Positions 17,393 through 29,180 of a stretch of 64,000 nucleotides of DNA are shown here, piece after piece. The notes under the pieces are model-generated. The model searched no databases and was not told the DNA's origin. It saw only the letters and a list, made by a program, of their open reading frames with translations. The stretch is from Dromaius novaehollandiae (lineage: Eukaryota > Chordata > Aves > Casuariiformes > Dromaiidae), in assembly GCF_036370855.1 (NCBI RefSeq), contig NC_088112.1:19646469-19710468 (forward strand), read 5' to 3'. Numbering within the stretch: position 1 is the stretch's first letter; each line of letters begins with the position of its first letter. The position numbers were made by a program, and so were the translations under genes.

Positions 17393-18750
17393 CCTGGAAC
17401 TTCTAAAAGCATTTTTTTGTTTAAAATGGTGGAGCTTTATTGAAAGCCAGTGTCAAAAAAAGAGTTTGGCCAAGAGAATACTTGAGATAGATACTGTTAT
17501 TAATTATTATTTAAACATCCACACCTTCAACAGTTTTTCACATATTGCCTAAGGAAGTGTAGTCAGCATCTCCCAGCCACACGGCTAAAGAAATACCATC
17601 ACCATCAATTTCCCACAGACACTTCTCTCCTTCATAGTCTGTAATTTCCAAAATGTCCATGTCACCAGCAAAGTTTAACAAAGAAGGTTTAATCTAAAGT
17701 TAATGATAGCAATATTGTACCATTGATTGTTCAGTTTACAGGAGTCTGAGTGGCATTTGAGATGCAATGAAAGAATCAGGGGAAACCTCAAATGAAGCTG
17801 TCCTTCATGGGCCAGCTTCTCAGGTCACGTAAATCAATGCAGTTTATCACCATCTTTAGGTCTGAAGAGCATTTTGCTTCCTAAATCCAGTGGAAACTGT
17901 GCTGTGCAGCTGGGAAGTCAGAATTGAGGCAGGTTATAGCCGCACAGCCAAGTGATGGATTTGTCATGAAGCTTAAACTGGGGAGGAAATCTCAGGAATT
18001 TCATTGTCATCCTTCGCAGTAGTTAATCCCACACTGCTCCAAGCAATTCCTGGTGATTATTGCCATCCGCTGGCACCAGACGGCCATGCTTCCTGGCGGT
18101 GTTCGGCCAGCTGGGGAGAAGGGATCTCAGAGGATCCGGCACAAGGAAGCAGCTCCCTGCACTCCTGGCTTCCTCAGCAAGTGGGAAAACTGTGACCTAG
18201 TCCACCAGCCAGGTGTGAATGTCGGTGGGAATCAGACAAAAAACCTCAGAGCCTCCTTCATAAGGATCTCTCCTTTGCTGACTTCACAGGCCCAGTCCCC
18301 TCCTTTCCTCCCCACCATAGCTGTGTTTTACGTTGAAATAGTAAAATCCAGGCCTTGAGTTGGTGCATCCTACAAGTTCAAAGCACACGGATTCGTCTGG
18401 TGTTTCCAGAAGATTTAACACATTGTGATGTGTTTTCTGCGTGGTTTCTTCTAGCTCTTTTTCATACTGCATCCTCCATTAGTTGTTGGTAGTCCTGTGG
18501 AAAGGGGCTGGGAATTAGGCGGGGAACCTGCGGCTCTCCATGGCACACGCCTCGCGGCTTTCCTTCCAGTGTCCCTCCTCTGACCTTCCTATGACGTTGT
18601 CCCTTTGCACTTGGCATGCTTGGGATCAGATGTGATCCCAGCATTAGATCAGGAGCATAATTAGCCCTGGAGAAGCACCTGCTTTTTGCCAGGACTTGTT
18701 GGAGCAGTCCAAGCTAAGATAGCTCTTAAATGCAGAACTGAGCACCAGCA

Positions 18751-18949
18751 AGGGAAGAAGCAAAATAGGAAAAACAATTTGAGGAACACACACATAAATG
18801 AAAGAATGAATGAGCAAAGAGGGGAGAAGTGGGAAAAAAAGAAGAAAAAAACCATGAAAGTATAAAAAATAAACAAAGAAAGAAAAACTGAGGAGCAGTA
18901 AACAGAGACTGAGAAAGTGCAATTATATTCAGAAATAAAGAAAAAAAAA
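18751..18949. repeat. Purine-rich low-complexity tract
   Basis: About 200 bases are dominated by A and G (GAAAGAATGAATGAG, AAAGAAGAAAAAAACC and AAATAAACAAAGAAAG are typical). On the minus strand it opens a Phe/Leu-rich frame that is a by-product of the bias, not a protein. Confidence 0.7.
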
Positions 18950-20939
18950 CCTCCTTATGTCACACAATCAAAGGAAGAGTAAGTTGTGACGTCTTGGATG
19001 GGGTTTCAATTAAAACCTTCATGTGAGTGGCTCATTTTTCATCTGCTTGAAGCGTACATGTGTTAGTCAAAGCCCTCTGAAAGGTGGTGAAAGCCACAGA
19101 ATCCCCAGCCATTGCCCCACATGCCAAGATGCTTGTTCTATTTCCAAACATCATCTTTTCCTAAAAATGTTGTTCTCGGCTGTTATTTATTTGACCAAGA
19201 AGCTGAGATGACATTTAAACCAGTGGGAACCACAGGCTAGAGAAAACGCTTATTAAAAACTGCCTCAAATTATATGCATGGTTTGCTATCATATTTGTCA
19301 AACTATGCAACAATAATTCAGCTCTTTCAATAGACTCAGGCTATGCTGCCTGGCAAAACAGCCGGGACATACGCAATGTTCTCATAGGGGAGGTTTTCTG
19401 CTCTTGTTCTTCTACAGCTCGAGCAGCACGCAGTACACCTTCGCTGGGCTGCCCTACACCTTACTGCGTCCAGAAAACAGTAAGAATTGCCACATCCCAT
19501 CCACACACCTGCAAGAAAATAAGGAACCTTACCTGGAGGAGGGGTGGTTTTTACTCTTCAGGCAATAGTTTGTGCCTGCTTGCTGACTGCATGAAGAGGA
19601 CTATCCCCATGGGCTTATTTGAAAGGCTTGTTTTCAAAATATGAGGGCAAAAACTACCAGCTTCATTGATTTTCCTCAGAATGGAAGCAGAAATCTGTGC
19701 TCTAATCTCCTCTCTGAATCTGCAATGAGAAGTCCTCTAGAAATGCCTATTTTCTTACCATGAAATGAGAGTTTTCAAGGGAGGAGATACAGCAAGGCAA
19801 GCAGACCTTCAAGTAAGTGGATCAAGATAAACACGTACACAGCAAGAGAAAAATATGCATGGATTAGCCTGAAATTTGGAAGAACCAGATTCATTGCCTT
19901 GCTCTACCAAAGGCTTTGTGCAAATAATCTATTATCATATCCATAACTGTATTAAGAGCCTAACTGCTGATGAAAATAACCCAGAGAATTAGCTACTTAA
20001 ATACTTTGATTAAGTATTAAGTATTAAACTTCCTGGTGCCATCACTTCTACATTGTAAAATAGATATATAAACACAACCCTTGCCTCTCAGAATAAAAAT
20101 GTTCAGGTTGTAAAGCACTATATTAGGATGAGTTGGGGCAATGGGGAATAACTAATTACGATAAATGCACTATATATTTCCCTCTGTCTGGTGAGAAGAC
20201 CTGGGAGCCACTAAAGCCCTCCAATCCTTGTTGAACTATACCAACCAACAGGCAGTTTCCTGTCACCAGTAAATTTGTTGTGGAAGATTTGAGGTGGACA
20301 GTGCCCAGCCTTAGAAACCAAAGGACAGACATAGCGAGAGCAACGACAGTGCAGACTCCTACTGTCTACTATATCATGTTCGAACCTATGGAAATCAGCT
20401 GTCAAACATAAATGGGCTTTCAAAGCATTGGCCATGCAGAATGTGTTCTCTAGGGACTCTACTAACCTTAACTTCAGCAAGGAGACCTTGATTTATGGAT
20501 CCAGAGAGTGCTGAATTGACCTGATCACCCAGGGATTAGGGGAACCTTGCAATAACTGCAAGCTTGTTACAACTGAGGATCATTTTTTGCAGCAAAGCTT
20601 TGGAAACTTCTGCTTCAACAGGATCTGCAGGCCCTTCTAGCTGCTGTCTAATCAGCTTTTGATTCCCATAGTCTTCAGAAGATGTCAAGAATAAGAGGAC
20701 ATCAAGGTCTTTGGATGAATACAGGAGGGCACGCCATGTGTAAGCAAAGTGTTTAGATATTTCTGCTGTTACCCTAATTCCTAGTGTGCTTTGGAAGACC
20801 CAGTGGAGCTTCAGTTATGATGGTCAATTTGACAACAATCTGAAATATGCCATATCCAAAATAAAATCTGAAATACAATGAATGGTTGAGGCAGCAAATA
20901 CAATGTTTGCCCGTACATTATAAGATGAGTTTGAACATA

Positions 20940-21060
20940 CGGAATAGCATGAAATAAGAATTTGAAATGCTTACGAGCTTAACTTTATTACCGCATTCAG
21001 TGCCTTGTTAATTAGGCCTAATTTTAATCAGCCAACTGCCCTAATTCAGTTGCAGACAAC
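20940..21060. promoter_or_regulatory. Candidate homeodomain-site cluster around a 14-base palindrome
   Basis: AATTAGGCCTAATT at 21010-21023 is a perfect palindrome holding two inverted TAATT cores, flanked by TTTAATCAGCC and CCTAATTCAG. Several TAAT cores lie within about 50 bases. Such spacing suits paired-class or LIM homeodomain dimers. Function is inferred only. Confidence 0.3.
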
Positions 21061-24000
21061 CTATCTTCTAAAGGATGGTGGGAACTACATGTCACTGCTG
21101 CATTAGGTTTATTCAAAGAGCAGCATTCCTGCAGTGCCTGTCATTCTAAATGGCTTTGTTTCAGAAACAACAGGGAGTATAATTTTATCTCACCCTGATG
21201 ACAGTCTTGGGATGAACTTTGCCATATTTCTAGCAATGACAGAATTCTGAGAGCTCCTCCAAGTTTCCAAGCTGTTCATTTCAGCAAGATCACCACAACT
21301 CTGCTCCCATCTTGCAGAAAGGCCAGAAAAGACACGCCATCCTGAAGACAGCTTTTGGGCCAAAATATTTGAACCACTCCACATTGCAACAGCTCATCAA
21401 AAGAACTTCCCTAAACTCTAAATGACAAAGTTTTCAAGCAGCTATTTTCCTCTTTCCCTTTGTTAAAACAACCTGTTTCTTTTTAATTAAAAAAGCCAGT
21501 GCCCTCCTGAGAGATAAACAAAAGCGAGGGGGAACCACAGCCAAGTGAACAGGATCCATTCTCTGATATGCAGTTTGTGCATGGTTAATGGATGTTGGGC
21601 ATTAATATTTCTTACCCTTTTGTCTGTGTTCACTGTAATAGAAACCCCTGTCTAGACTGAGTGGCTACTACAAGTAATCCCAGTAATATCCAGTAAAATC
21701 ACTCTGAAATGTGATAGCTATAGTTATCAAGGAGCACCAGGATTAACTTGATTGATTGAACAATGGACTTCTGGTTTTTAACATGATCTATATGTGTCCC
21801 AAAATCAAAAAATATACATATGGTTGTAAACCCTTCAATGTAGGCAACTTATCATAGTCTGTAAATGTACTGACACACCCTAAAAGGAGAGAGATTAGTG
21901 CTGCTCTGAAATGAAAGGATAAATGGCAATGGCCATAAAGAAATACTTTCACCTAACCAGCCACTGCGTCTGCAAGGACAGCACCCATCAACCTCTCTAC
22001 TGGTAGCCAGGGAGCAAATAATATATGCTCGGATCAATCTCCCTTTAAAAGCTCTCTCCTGGAAACACATCCCAGATGATGTTTGCAGCAGAGCCGGCTA
22101 AGACAGACATCTCCTATTCCTAGGGTAGTCTCAGTAGAAGCTCAACAAACAACTATTTCAATGATTTAGATAGGGGGTGAAACATCTAGGCCCAGGTGTA
22201 GAGTGTCATCCACTTCCAGAATGAGTGTATGGTGGTTTTCTTGCTGACCTAGGCCCAGAAGAGTGCATCCGATACCTTCGCTCTGAGCAAAGGTATCTTG
22301 GGATGAACTCTGTGGTGCTTATGTCTGACCTTTCTGAAGATTGATTCACATCAATGAATAACTAATTAATCCAAGATGCAAGACCTGGAACTAGAACTCC
22401 TCCTTTCATTTCTAGCTCTGCCCACAGATCTCCTTATGAATTTGGTCAAACCTCAAAGTTCTCTGTATACGCAAGTACGAGTCTGGAAATGAGAAAAATG
22501 CCTCTATCTGGCATGGTAGAGTTAACATTCAGCAACTGATCTAAGCATGGTTAGATATAGGATGGGCCATTCCTTGCTTTAGGAAAGCAGCAGGCTTTAG
22601 CAAAATTACTTGTTAAATCAGTTTCTTCCAAGAAAGGACTATTTAAAGGCTGAATTTTATCTCCAGGTTTCATACTCAATTCCCACTAACAGAAATGGGA
22701 ACCCTCATGACTCCGGAGCAGTGCTTAGCTGTAGAAAAGATGACAAAGACTAAATATATGGTTACCAAGAATTTCAGCACAGGGCAATTCTCTTTAGATA
22801 TGGCTTTTGGAATGACCTGACAGGGAGATGGGCTTCTTTTTCATCCGTGGTGTAATGAAGGACCATGTGATCACAAGGGAATGCCAAGGTACTACGTGAA
22901 TTCTTCTGGTGTTCATGTTATTTCTACCCCGATGTGTGATAACACGGAATATTTGTGTGTTCGAATATTTTCAAGTTCTGTCACATGCTGCAGCTAAGAA
23001 GCAAGTTTTCTCACCAAACACCACTGATTTCCTTTTTATAATGCACATGTGAATCATGTTTCCTTTTGTTTCTTCATTAAAATGGCAGAATAGGTGGTTC
23101 AGGTTTGTTTAAATTACAATTAAAAGAACTCCCAGTACATTGCCAATTGTTCAGTAGCTCACACTTACTGACCTGGGACCAGTCTGCTGCAGTAAGTCTG
23201 CTTGTTCCCTTAGAGTCTTTAAGTAATTCAATGTGAGCAGGACAGAGCAGCAAAGGCAACTCCATAGAAAGTCCCTCACTCAATTTTTTGTTTTTCTGGT
23301 GGAAATATTTTCATTTCTGTAAGCTGGGGCCATGCCCACGGACCAACCTTCCTCAAATGCTGACCAAAATCCGACACTTAAAATGAGTAAGAGACAAGTG
23401 ATTTAAATCAATTCCACTCCATCAGCCCCTTTGGAGCTGTGACAACTTCTCCTCGGGTGAAGATGTGGTCGGCAGGGTGATCGTGCCTATCGAAATGTGG
23501 TAAAAGAATTCTCCTGCACTGACCTGACACTGAACCTTTTGCTGAGCCATTCACAGTGCAGGAAAATATTTATTTTATTACAGCCCTGCAGAATTCATCC
23601 CAGCCCGGTTATTCAGATTAAGACCAAATGCGTTGAGCTTGCATTAGGTGAAGGTCTGTGAGACCTATAGTTGGGGTTTCATCTGTCGCCTTTTGTAGGT
23701 GCTAGTGAAGCTGAACTGGCACACAAGAGAAGAACTGCAATATTAATAGACCTCATGGCATCTTGCAAGCTTCGCTGGGGACTCTGTAAAGGGGTTAGCC
23801 CTATCCTGCATCAAATATTGTTTGCAAAGCATCATGTAACACAAGCCCCTCAGAATCCTGGGAAATTCCTTTTACAGGAAAATTCCTGAGGACCTCCTGG
23901 CAGACTGAGCAACTCTGAGTCCTCTAATCTCGGCCTCCATTTGTTCCTTGCACGTCACAGGGCCTGAAGACATCTCAAAGCCGTACTCAGTAAGAGCACT

Positions 24001-25880
24001 AACCATCCTAACAGTAGTAGAGGAGTGCAGGAGGGAACCTCTTCCAAACTGGAAAGGTATCAAGGTGTGGAGAGTTCGTAGTGGACATGTGTCTCCCGGC
24101 ATAACCCCGATCTGATCTTGGGACTCCTGACAGATGATAAAAGGGAGCCTTTGATCTACACCGAGACCTAAGTCTGACATGTACAGTAAGACACCACTGA
24201 AACAAACTCATACGTTTCTGATTTTCACTGCATTAATGGTTATTCCAATAGCAGTGAAAGAGCTGAAATCTCCTGAGTTTAGACACTGATGAAACCATTA
24301 AAGAGTTTTCTCACCAAAATTTCTAAGTAATCCATGTTCTCATGGTAACAGCAAAATCCCTGCTAAAATATAGTTGCAAATATCCTGTTTCTTTTTATTG
24401 CTGAGCTGATATATCAGACTTGGGACATGAGATACACGATATTTCCATTACAACCATAATGTCTCCTCGGGACCTATATGGTGTCACTGTGTATCACCAG
24501 GCTTCAAGCGCGATACTGAATACAAGGAGTTTATTTACTAAAAATATCATATATACAGTTCCTGATTCATCAATTGTAATATAGAAATAATAAAAATAAT
24601 GTAAAACTAAAAAGCTAATTCCAACATTTTAAAGCCCAAATATACCTTTTGAACTTAGAGAATGCGGTTGGGAAAAACACAGGAAAATAATGTGAAATAT
24701 TTCAGAATTTCTTTTATCTGAACATGATCGTGAGAGAAACTAACACCCAAATGAATAACATGAGGTTTTATTCGTGTTTCTAGGCTTGTTTCTGTGCACG
24801 TGTGAAAGAAACCTTTATAAAGGAGGCATTATTTGAAGACGCCCCCAATTTTTATATGGTTTTCCAAAAGCGTAATGACATACCGCTAACACAGAAACCG
24901 AGATCTGCCCCAGCATTATCAATCCAATCTATTTGGAAGTAGCTTGAGACGCAAGGAAGGGTGGTGAGATGCAGATGTTATCAATTAGCCAAAGAAGTTA
25001 ACAAAACAATTTCAAACCACAACAGTTGTTCCAGCTGAAAAGCCTGAAGTTTGAAGTGGGTATTTAGCTATCGCTGTGTCCTCGCTTCTGTTCTTTGTGC
25101 TGATAGGAAGCCAGGCAGACCACAGCTGTGAAATCCCAGCTTTGGGAACTAGATCTGCCCCATCAAATCCGAGGGGCAAGAGTCAAGACTGCGTTGTGGG
25201 TGATGTCCAGCCCCGAGGCATACACCACAGCTAAAACACAACAGGTCTTGCAAAGTAGCTATTGATAAAAAAAAAGTGAGGGATAAAGAAAAGTAAACCT
25301 GCTCCTGCCAGTGGCAAAATCAACAGTGATGCAAAGGTTACGTAAATTGCCATTTAAAAGAATTACCACAAATCATGGCAAATAAGGAAAATACGTGGGA
25401 AAAGATGATCAAGTCTAGAAACAGTGAGGAAATGTGTTTGTTCTATGCCCCGAAATGTCATTACCTGACTCAGAATCAATTGCACAAGAGTCTGCACGGT
25501 TTTATAAATACTTCTTCCTCTTCAGACTACGCTGAAGCCTTGGCACCATCCCTTGATCACTAGCTAGAACAGCTGAACTAAGGTAGAGGGAAAATCAGGG
25601 ATTTGTATTTGCTGCTGACATAAAACAGCAGATGTCCAGAGCACAGGAGAGACTGGAGACATTCCTTCTCTGCTCCAGCTGCCAGACTCCAACCCTCTGT
25701 CTCGCTCCCTGGCTAAGCTAGCACAGCCCCTGCCCGTCCTAGCAGGCCTGTTACATTCAGCAAAATCTGGATTTTGAAAGCCGGCCTCCTCATGCTTACA
25801 GCCGCTGAAAGCACTGCAGGTTTCAGGAGGCAGCATGAGGATACTGTAGGGTATGAGGGCAGTGGGTATAAGCAATGCTC
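21061..25880. other. Intergenic DNA, no gene seen
   Basis: Open frames are about 100 codons or less with no recognisable product. An isolated CACGTG lies at 24797. The stretch 24500-24850 is AT-rich and CpG-poor. No mobile element with clear ends was recognised. Confidence 0.5.
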
Positions 25881-25888
25881 CCTCTTCA

Positions 25889-25961
25889 ATGGGAGCCTGG
25901 ATGAGCAGGGCAGGTGAACCTGCTCATCACCTCTGTGAGTAAACGTCATCCAGGCTCCCAT
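25889..25961. repeat. Nested inverted repeat (73-base hairpin)
   Basis: A perfect 16-base inverted repeat has arms ATGGGAGCCTGGATGA at 25889-25904 and its complement at 25946-25961. Inside, ATGAGCAGG at 25901-25909 pairs perfectly with CCTGCTCAT at 25919-25927. The two stems share four bases, so they partly compete. It may be a MITE remnant, a cruciform-prone site or an RNA hairpin; the long interior loop argues against a normal pre-miRNA. Confidence 0.85.
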
Positions 25962-28129
25962 CTTGACCCACTTTTGCAAAAGTCAAAGCAGAGTCTACAA
26001 AACAAGTTCAAGATAAATACAGCTAGCCTGCAAAGGTGTGATGCCCTGGCCTTGTCTGCGACGAGACTCCTGGTGAAGTCCCTGGTCCAAGATCCTGTGC
26101 AGGAGACAGACAGGTTGTTTGGCGACAAGCAGAGCAAACCAGGGAGAGATTGCGGGTTACAGGGCTGGGAGTATTGGGAACAACTGAGGATAGTTAGGGA
26201 ATTGTACTTATCACATTCAATTAAAAATCAATGTACTACAGAAAGAGTGCAGCCAGAAGCTTATAAGCCAAATGTGGTTGGAGAGTGTGTGTTGGTGTGG
26301 CTTACAAGAAATAACAACAACAAATGCTATGTTCTCTGATGCTGAAGTGACAAGAGACAAAAAATAAAAAGGTGCTTTACCTGCAATTTTTTACCATGCT
26401 CTACAATACGCAAAGGAGAGTACAAGAGTTTATTTCATTACCTTGGGGCAAAGAGACATCCCTTTTCCACCATGAGTCCTGCATGACGTGGCCACTAGCC
26501 CAGAGCTGCTGTGATCTGTGGGGTGTCATTTGGATTGCATCTGCTGTAGGCTAGTCTAAGGTAAAACACTACTTCATTGAGTTTATTGCCAAGCGGTTGC
26601 ACCAGCACACAAGCAGTTTGAACAGGCTCTGAGTCATGCAGTCATGGCACCTGGTGCACCAGTCCTTACATAAAATAGGACTGAGAGAGGCCCCCTGGGT
26701 TACTGAGCCTTGTCTCCTGCTATCACAGGCACCATGTCATATAATCCCCTTCATAAACACAGCAGCAGCTGTGGGAGAAAAGCCTGGAATGGCTAAGGAT
26801 GCTGGATGCGAGGTGTTAGAGGTTCCTGAGTCGGTGGGATTTGGAGAATGCAAGGAATGCAGTTTTGCACTGTTTAGAAGAGCAAAATAGTATTTTATTA
26901 ATGAAGCTGGAAACTCATATATCCTGGGAAACACCCAAGACCTTAATTATGCCAGAGAGGCATCAGGTAATGCAGTATTTTTTTCTACTTCTGGCCTTGA
27001 GTTCAGAGAATTCTTTTTTTCTGTTTTAACATTTGGTTGAGCACAACACGCCAGCAGAAGGAAAAAAAAATCACACTGGTTTCCACTCCTGCAAGGACTG
27101 TGTCTGTTTTAAATCATGAGAAAGGGAGACTTCTAATGAGGCTGATTCATATAATGATGTATTTTACAAGCTATTCTCAGCAGATTCACTGCAATATGTC
27201 ATTCTTTATGCACCATGAGAGAAATATGAGTGCACAAGCTTACGAAGGGTGGGGAAGTATCTGAATATCTGACTAGTTTTGCACCTCATGTGTTGGAGAA
27301 GGAGAAAAGAATTGGAAGATCACATAGAATATTGCTTCCAAAACATCCAGACCTCAGGTCAGCTGTGAACTCCACTCCAGTAAATATGAACATTACAAGA
27401 CTTAAGTGTCTTAAAACTTATTTCCAAGGAAGTGTCTCATTTTATTACAACACGAATAAGAGACTCTAAGGTAATATTTACTTTGTTTTACATTGCATAA
27501 AAAAAAGACGACTGTAATTTCATGGAGGCTCTAACAGAAATTCCTCTTTCCATCCAAGCGGAAGAAATCATGTTCAGGACCTTTCCGCGAGGGCTGGAGG
27601 AAAGCACATTAACATGGAAACTCCCACTCTGCTTTATTTGTGACTTATTCTTGCAGGAGGATGAGGCTGGAATTGAGAGAAGCTACAACTGGACTAACTG
27701 GCCAAAGCCTGTGACATTAAGGGGTAGGCGAGGGTGAAGGCTCTATGCTGAGAGGATAATCCCAAAGACGCAGCTCTCCAGCTGATGGAAATCAGAAGAG
27801 AGAGATTCCCACCCAGAAAGAAGGTAATTGCAGGCGCTTGGGGGAAAATGGTGCCGCAGTCACTCCAACTCTGCCTGTCACTTCCAGCACTGACTTTCCC
27901 AGCACTGTCTTTTAGGATGCTGGAGGAGGGGCTGAGGCTCTTTTAATGAAGTGAAAGGATGAGCAGGAGGCCTGTCAAGAACAGCAGTGGAAAGAGAAAA
28001 GACACATGCAAAGAGCCCCATGCATGGGGAAACCAGAGCCGTAGCCTGCTCCAGACCCAGGAGCCTCTGGAGCACAGATGTCTCCAGGAATCCTCCGTGC
28101 TGCACCCCGAAGAGCCTTGGCCAGGTGGA

Positions 28130-28540
28130 GAGTGAGTCACTTCCGCGCGGAGCCGGCGGGCGAGGCGGTGCGGGCCAGCGGCAGCACCCACGCCGAGCTG
28201 CGGAGCACGCCTGCCAGCACGGGCTCACGCCCCGCAGCACCAGGCCCCTGGGATCTCCTGCCGAAGGACGGCTCAGACACCTTCCCTCGCTCAGCTGTGA
28301 CGGGTGAGTCCCGCCTGGCCTCGGCTTTTCCGCCCGCGTGTCCTGACGGCGCAGTCGCAGGTCTTTTCCGTGCACCTCCTTGCAAACCCGATGCCTGCTG
28401 TGTCGAAGGGGCCCTGCTTCAGCCTTTTTCTCGCCGCCGATGTAGCAACCTGATTTCTGGCAAGGCAAGCTGGCTGCCGTTCCCTCGCTGGGCTGCCAAT
28501 ATACCTCCTCTTCCCGGCCCGAGGGGTCACCAGAGAGCGA
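28130..28540. promoter_or_regulatory. Orphan CpG island
   Basis: By eye about 45 CpG fall in about 400 bases (clusters such as TTCCGCGCGGAGCCGGCGGG), against very few in the flanks. An AP-1-type TGAGTCA lies at its left edge (28133-28139). GTGAGT donor-like sites on the + strand lie at 28132 and 28304, the latter in the context CGG|GTGAGT. This is the kind of sequence found at promoters or at Polycomb-bound developmental regulatory CpG islands. No protein-coding gene begins here. A noncoding transcript is possible; in human an antisense/upstream noncoding RNA occupies the PITX1 side of this desert. Confidence 0.6.
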
Positions 28541-29101
28541 TACGGGCTCCTGCCAACTCTGTCTGCTTGGGAACAAGGGACCCAGATGGAGCCCAAGGCC
28601 AGATCTTAGCAGTTCCCTGCTGCTAGCCCACAGACCGGCCCTTCTGGATTTCTTCAAGGCAGGCTGATTTTATTTACTAATTTTTTTTAATTTTTTGTGG
28701 CCTAAATCGGTGATTTAGTCATAACACCAGGGTCAGCCACCAGCTGCTGCCCATTCCCACGGTATAACCTGCCCATTTTACTGTCTTTCCTTAAATGTAA
28801 TACGTGGTGCATTTGTGTCTGCTACTTTCTCTTGTTTCTGCAATTGAAATTTTATCCGTTCATGGAGTGCCCGAAATTCTGCAGAGACACTTGGCCTGAA
28901 TACTCATTTCATTGCTGAAAGCCAATACTGCTTTAACAGATGCAGTAAAATTGTGAGAAGTTGAAGTTGACTTTTCTGCTATAACTACCACAGACGAAAG
29001 AAGTCTACTCCACAGAGCTGAATACTTCTGTTGCTTACTGGCACATGAGAATTAAAGGTGTTCTGCTAGTTTTCAGTCCTCTGTGCTGCCTAAGTACTTT
29101 T
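28541..29101. other. Noncoding flank of the CpG island
   Basis: After the island the sequence turns abruptly AT-rich (T-rich run at about 28680). The part 28770-29000 is CpG-poor, with TTTTATCCG and TACTGCTTTAACAG stretches that look like conserved noncoding DNA, but conservation cannot be judged from a single sequence. Confidence 0.3.
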
Positions 29102-29180
29102 GGCCAGATCCTTAGCTGGAGTAGATGGATGTAGCTATGCTGCAGTCAGCAGAGTTGTGCTGATTTATACCACCAGGCAT
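29102..29180. mobile_element. Relic of a palindromic MITE common in sauropsids
   Basis: It starts GGCCAGATCCTTAGCTGG and continues through TGTAGCTATGCTGCAGTCAG to GCTGATTTATACCACC. The two halves are imperfect reverse complements. I recognise the pattern from abundant palindromic elements in turtle, crocodilian and bird DNA (a GGCCAGATCCTCAGCTGG start, a central GAAGTCAATGG and a GATTTACACC near the end). The family name is not asserted. It is decayed and carries no gene. Confidence 0.55.

Larger units (their letters stand above)
14400..20900. other. Intergenic DNA, no gene seen
   Basis: Mixed composition. An AT-rich, CpG-poor patch at 14590-14790 containing GTAATTATGCAGG looks enhancer-like. 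The open frame at 15069-15509 (146 codons) has no recognisable domain and no splice context. Small repeats and a purine-rich tract are listed separately. Confidence 0.5.

Noticed and set aside
25889-25961. Hairpin as a microRNA precursor
   Set aside because: The terminal loop is too long and an internal stem competes with the outer stem, so it lacks the usual pre-miRNA shape.
27878-28657. 259-codon open frame on the minus strand across the CpG island
   Set aside because: GC-rich DNA has few stop codons. The peptide has no domain, is Arg/Ser/Pro-biased, and an opposite-strand frame of 182 codons overlaps it.
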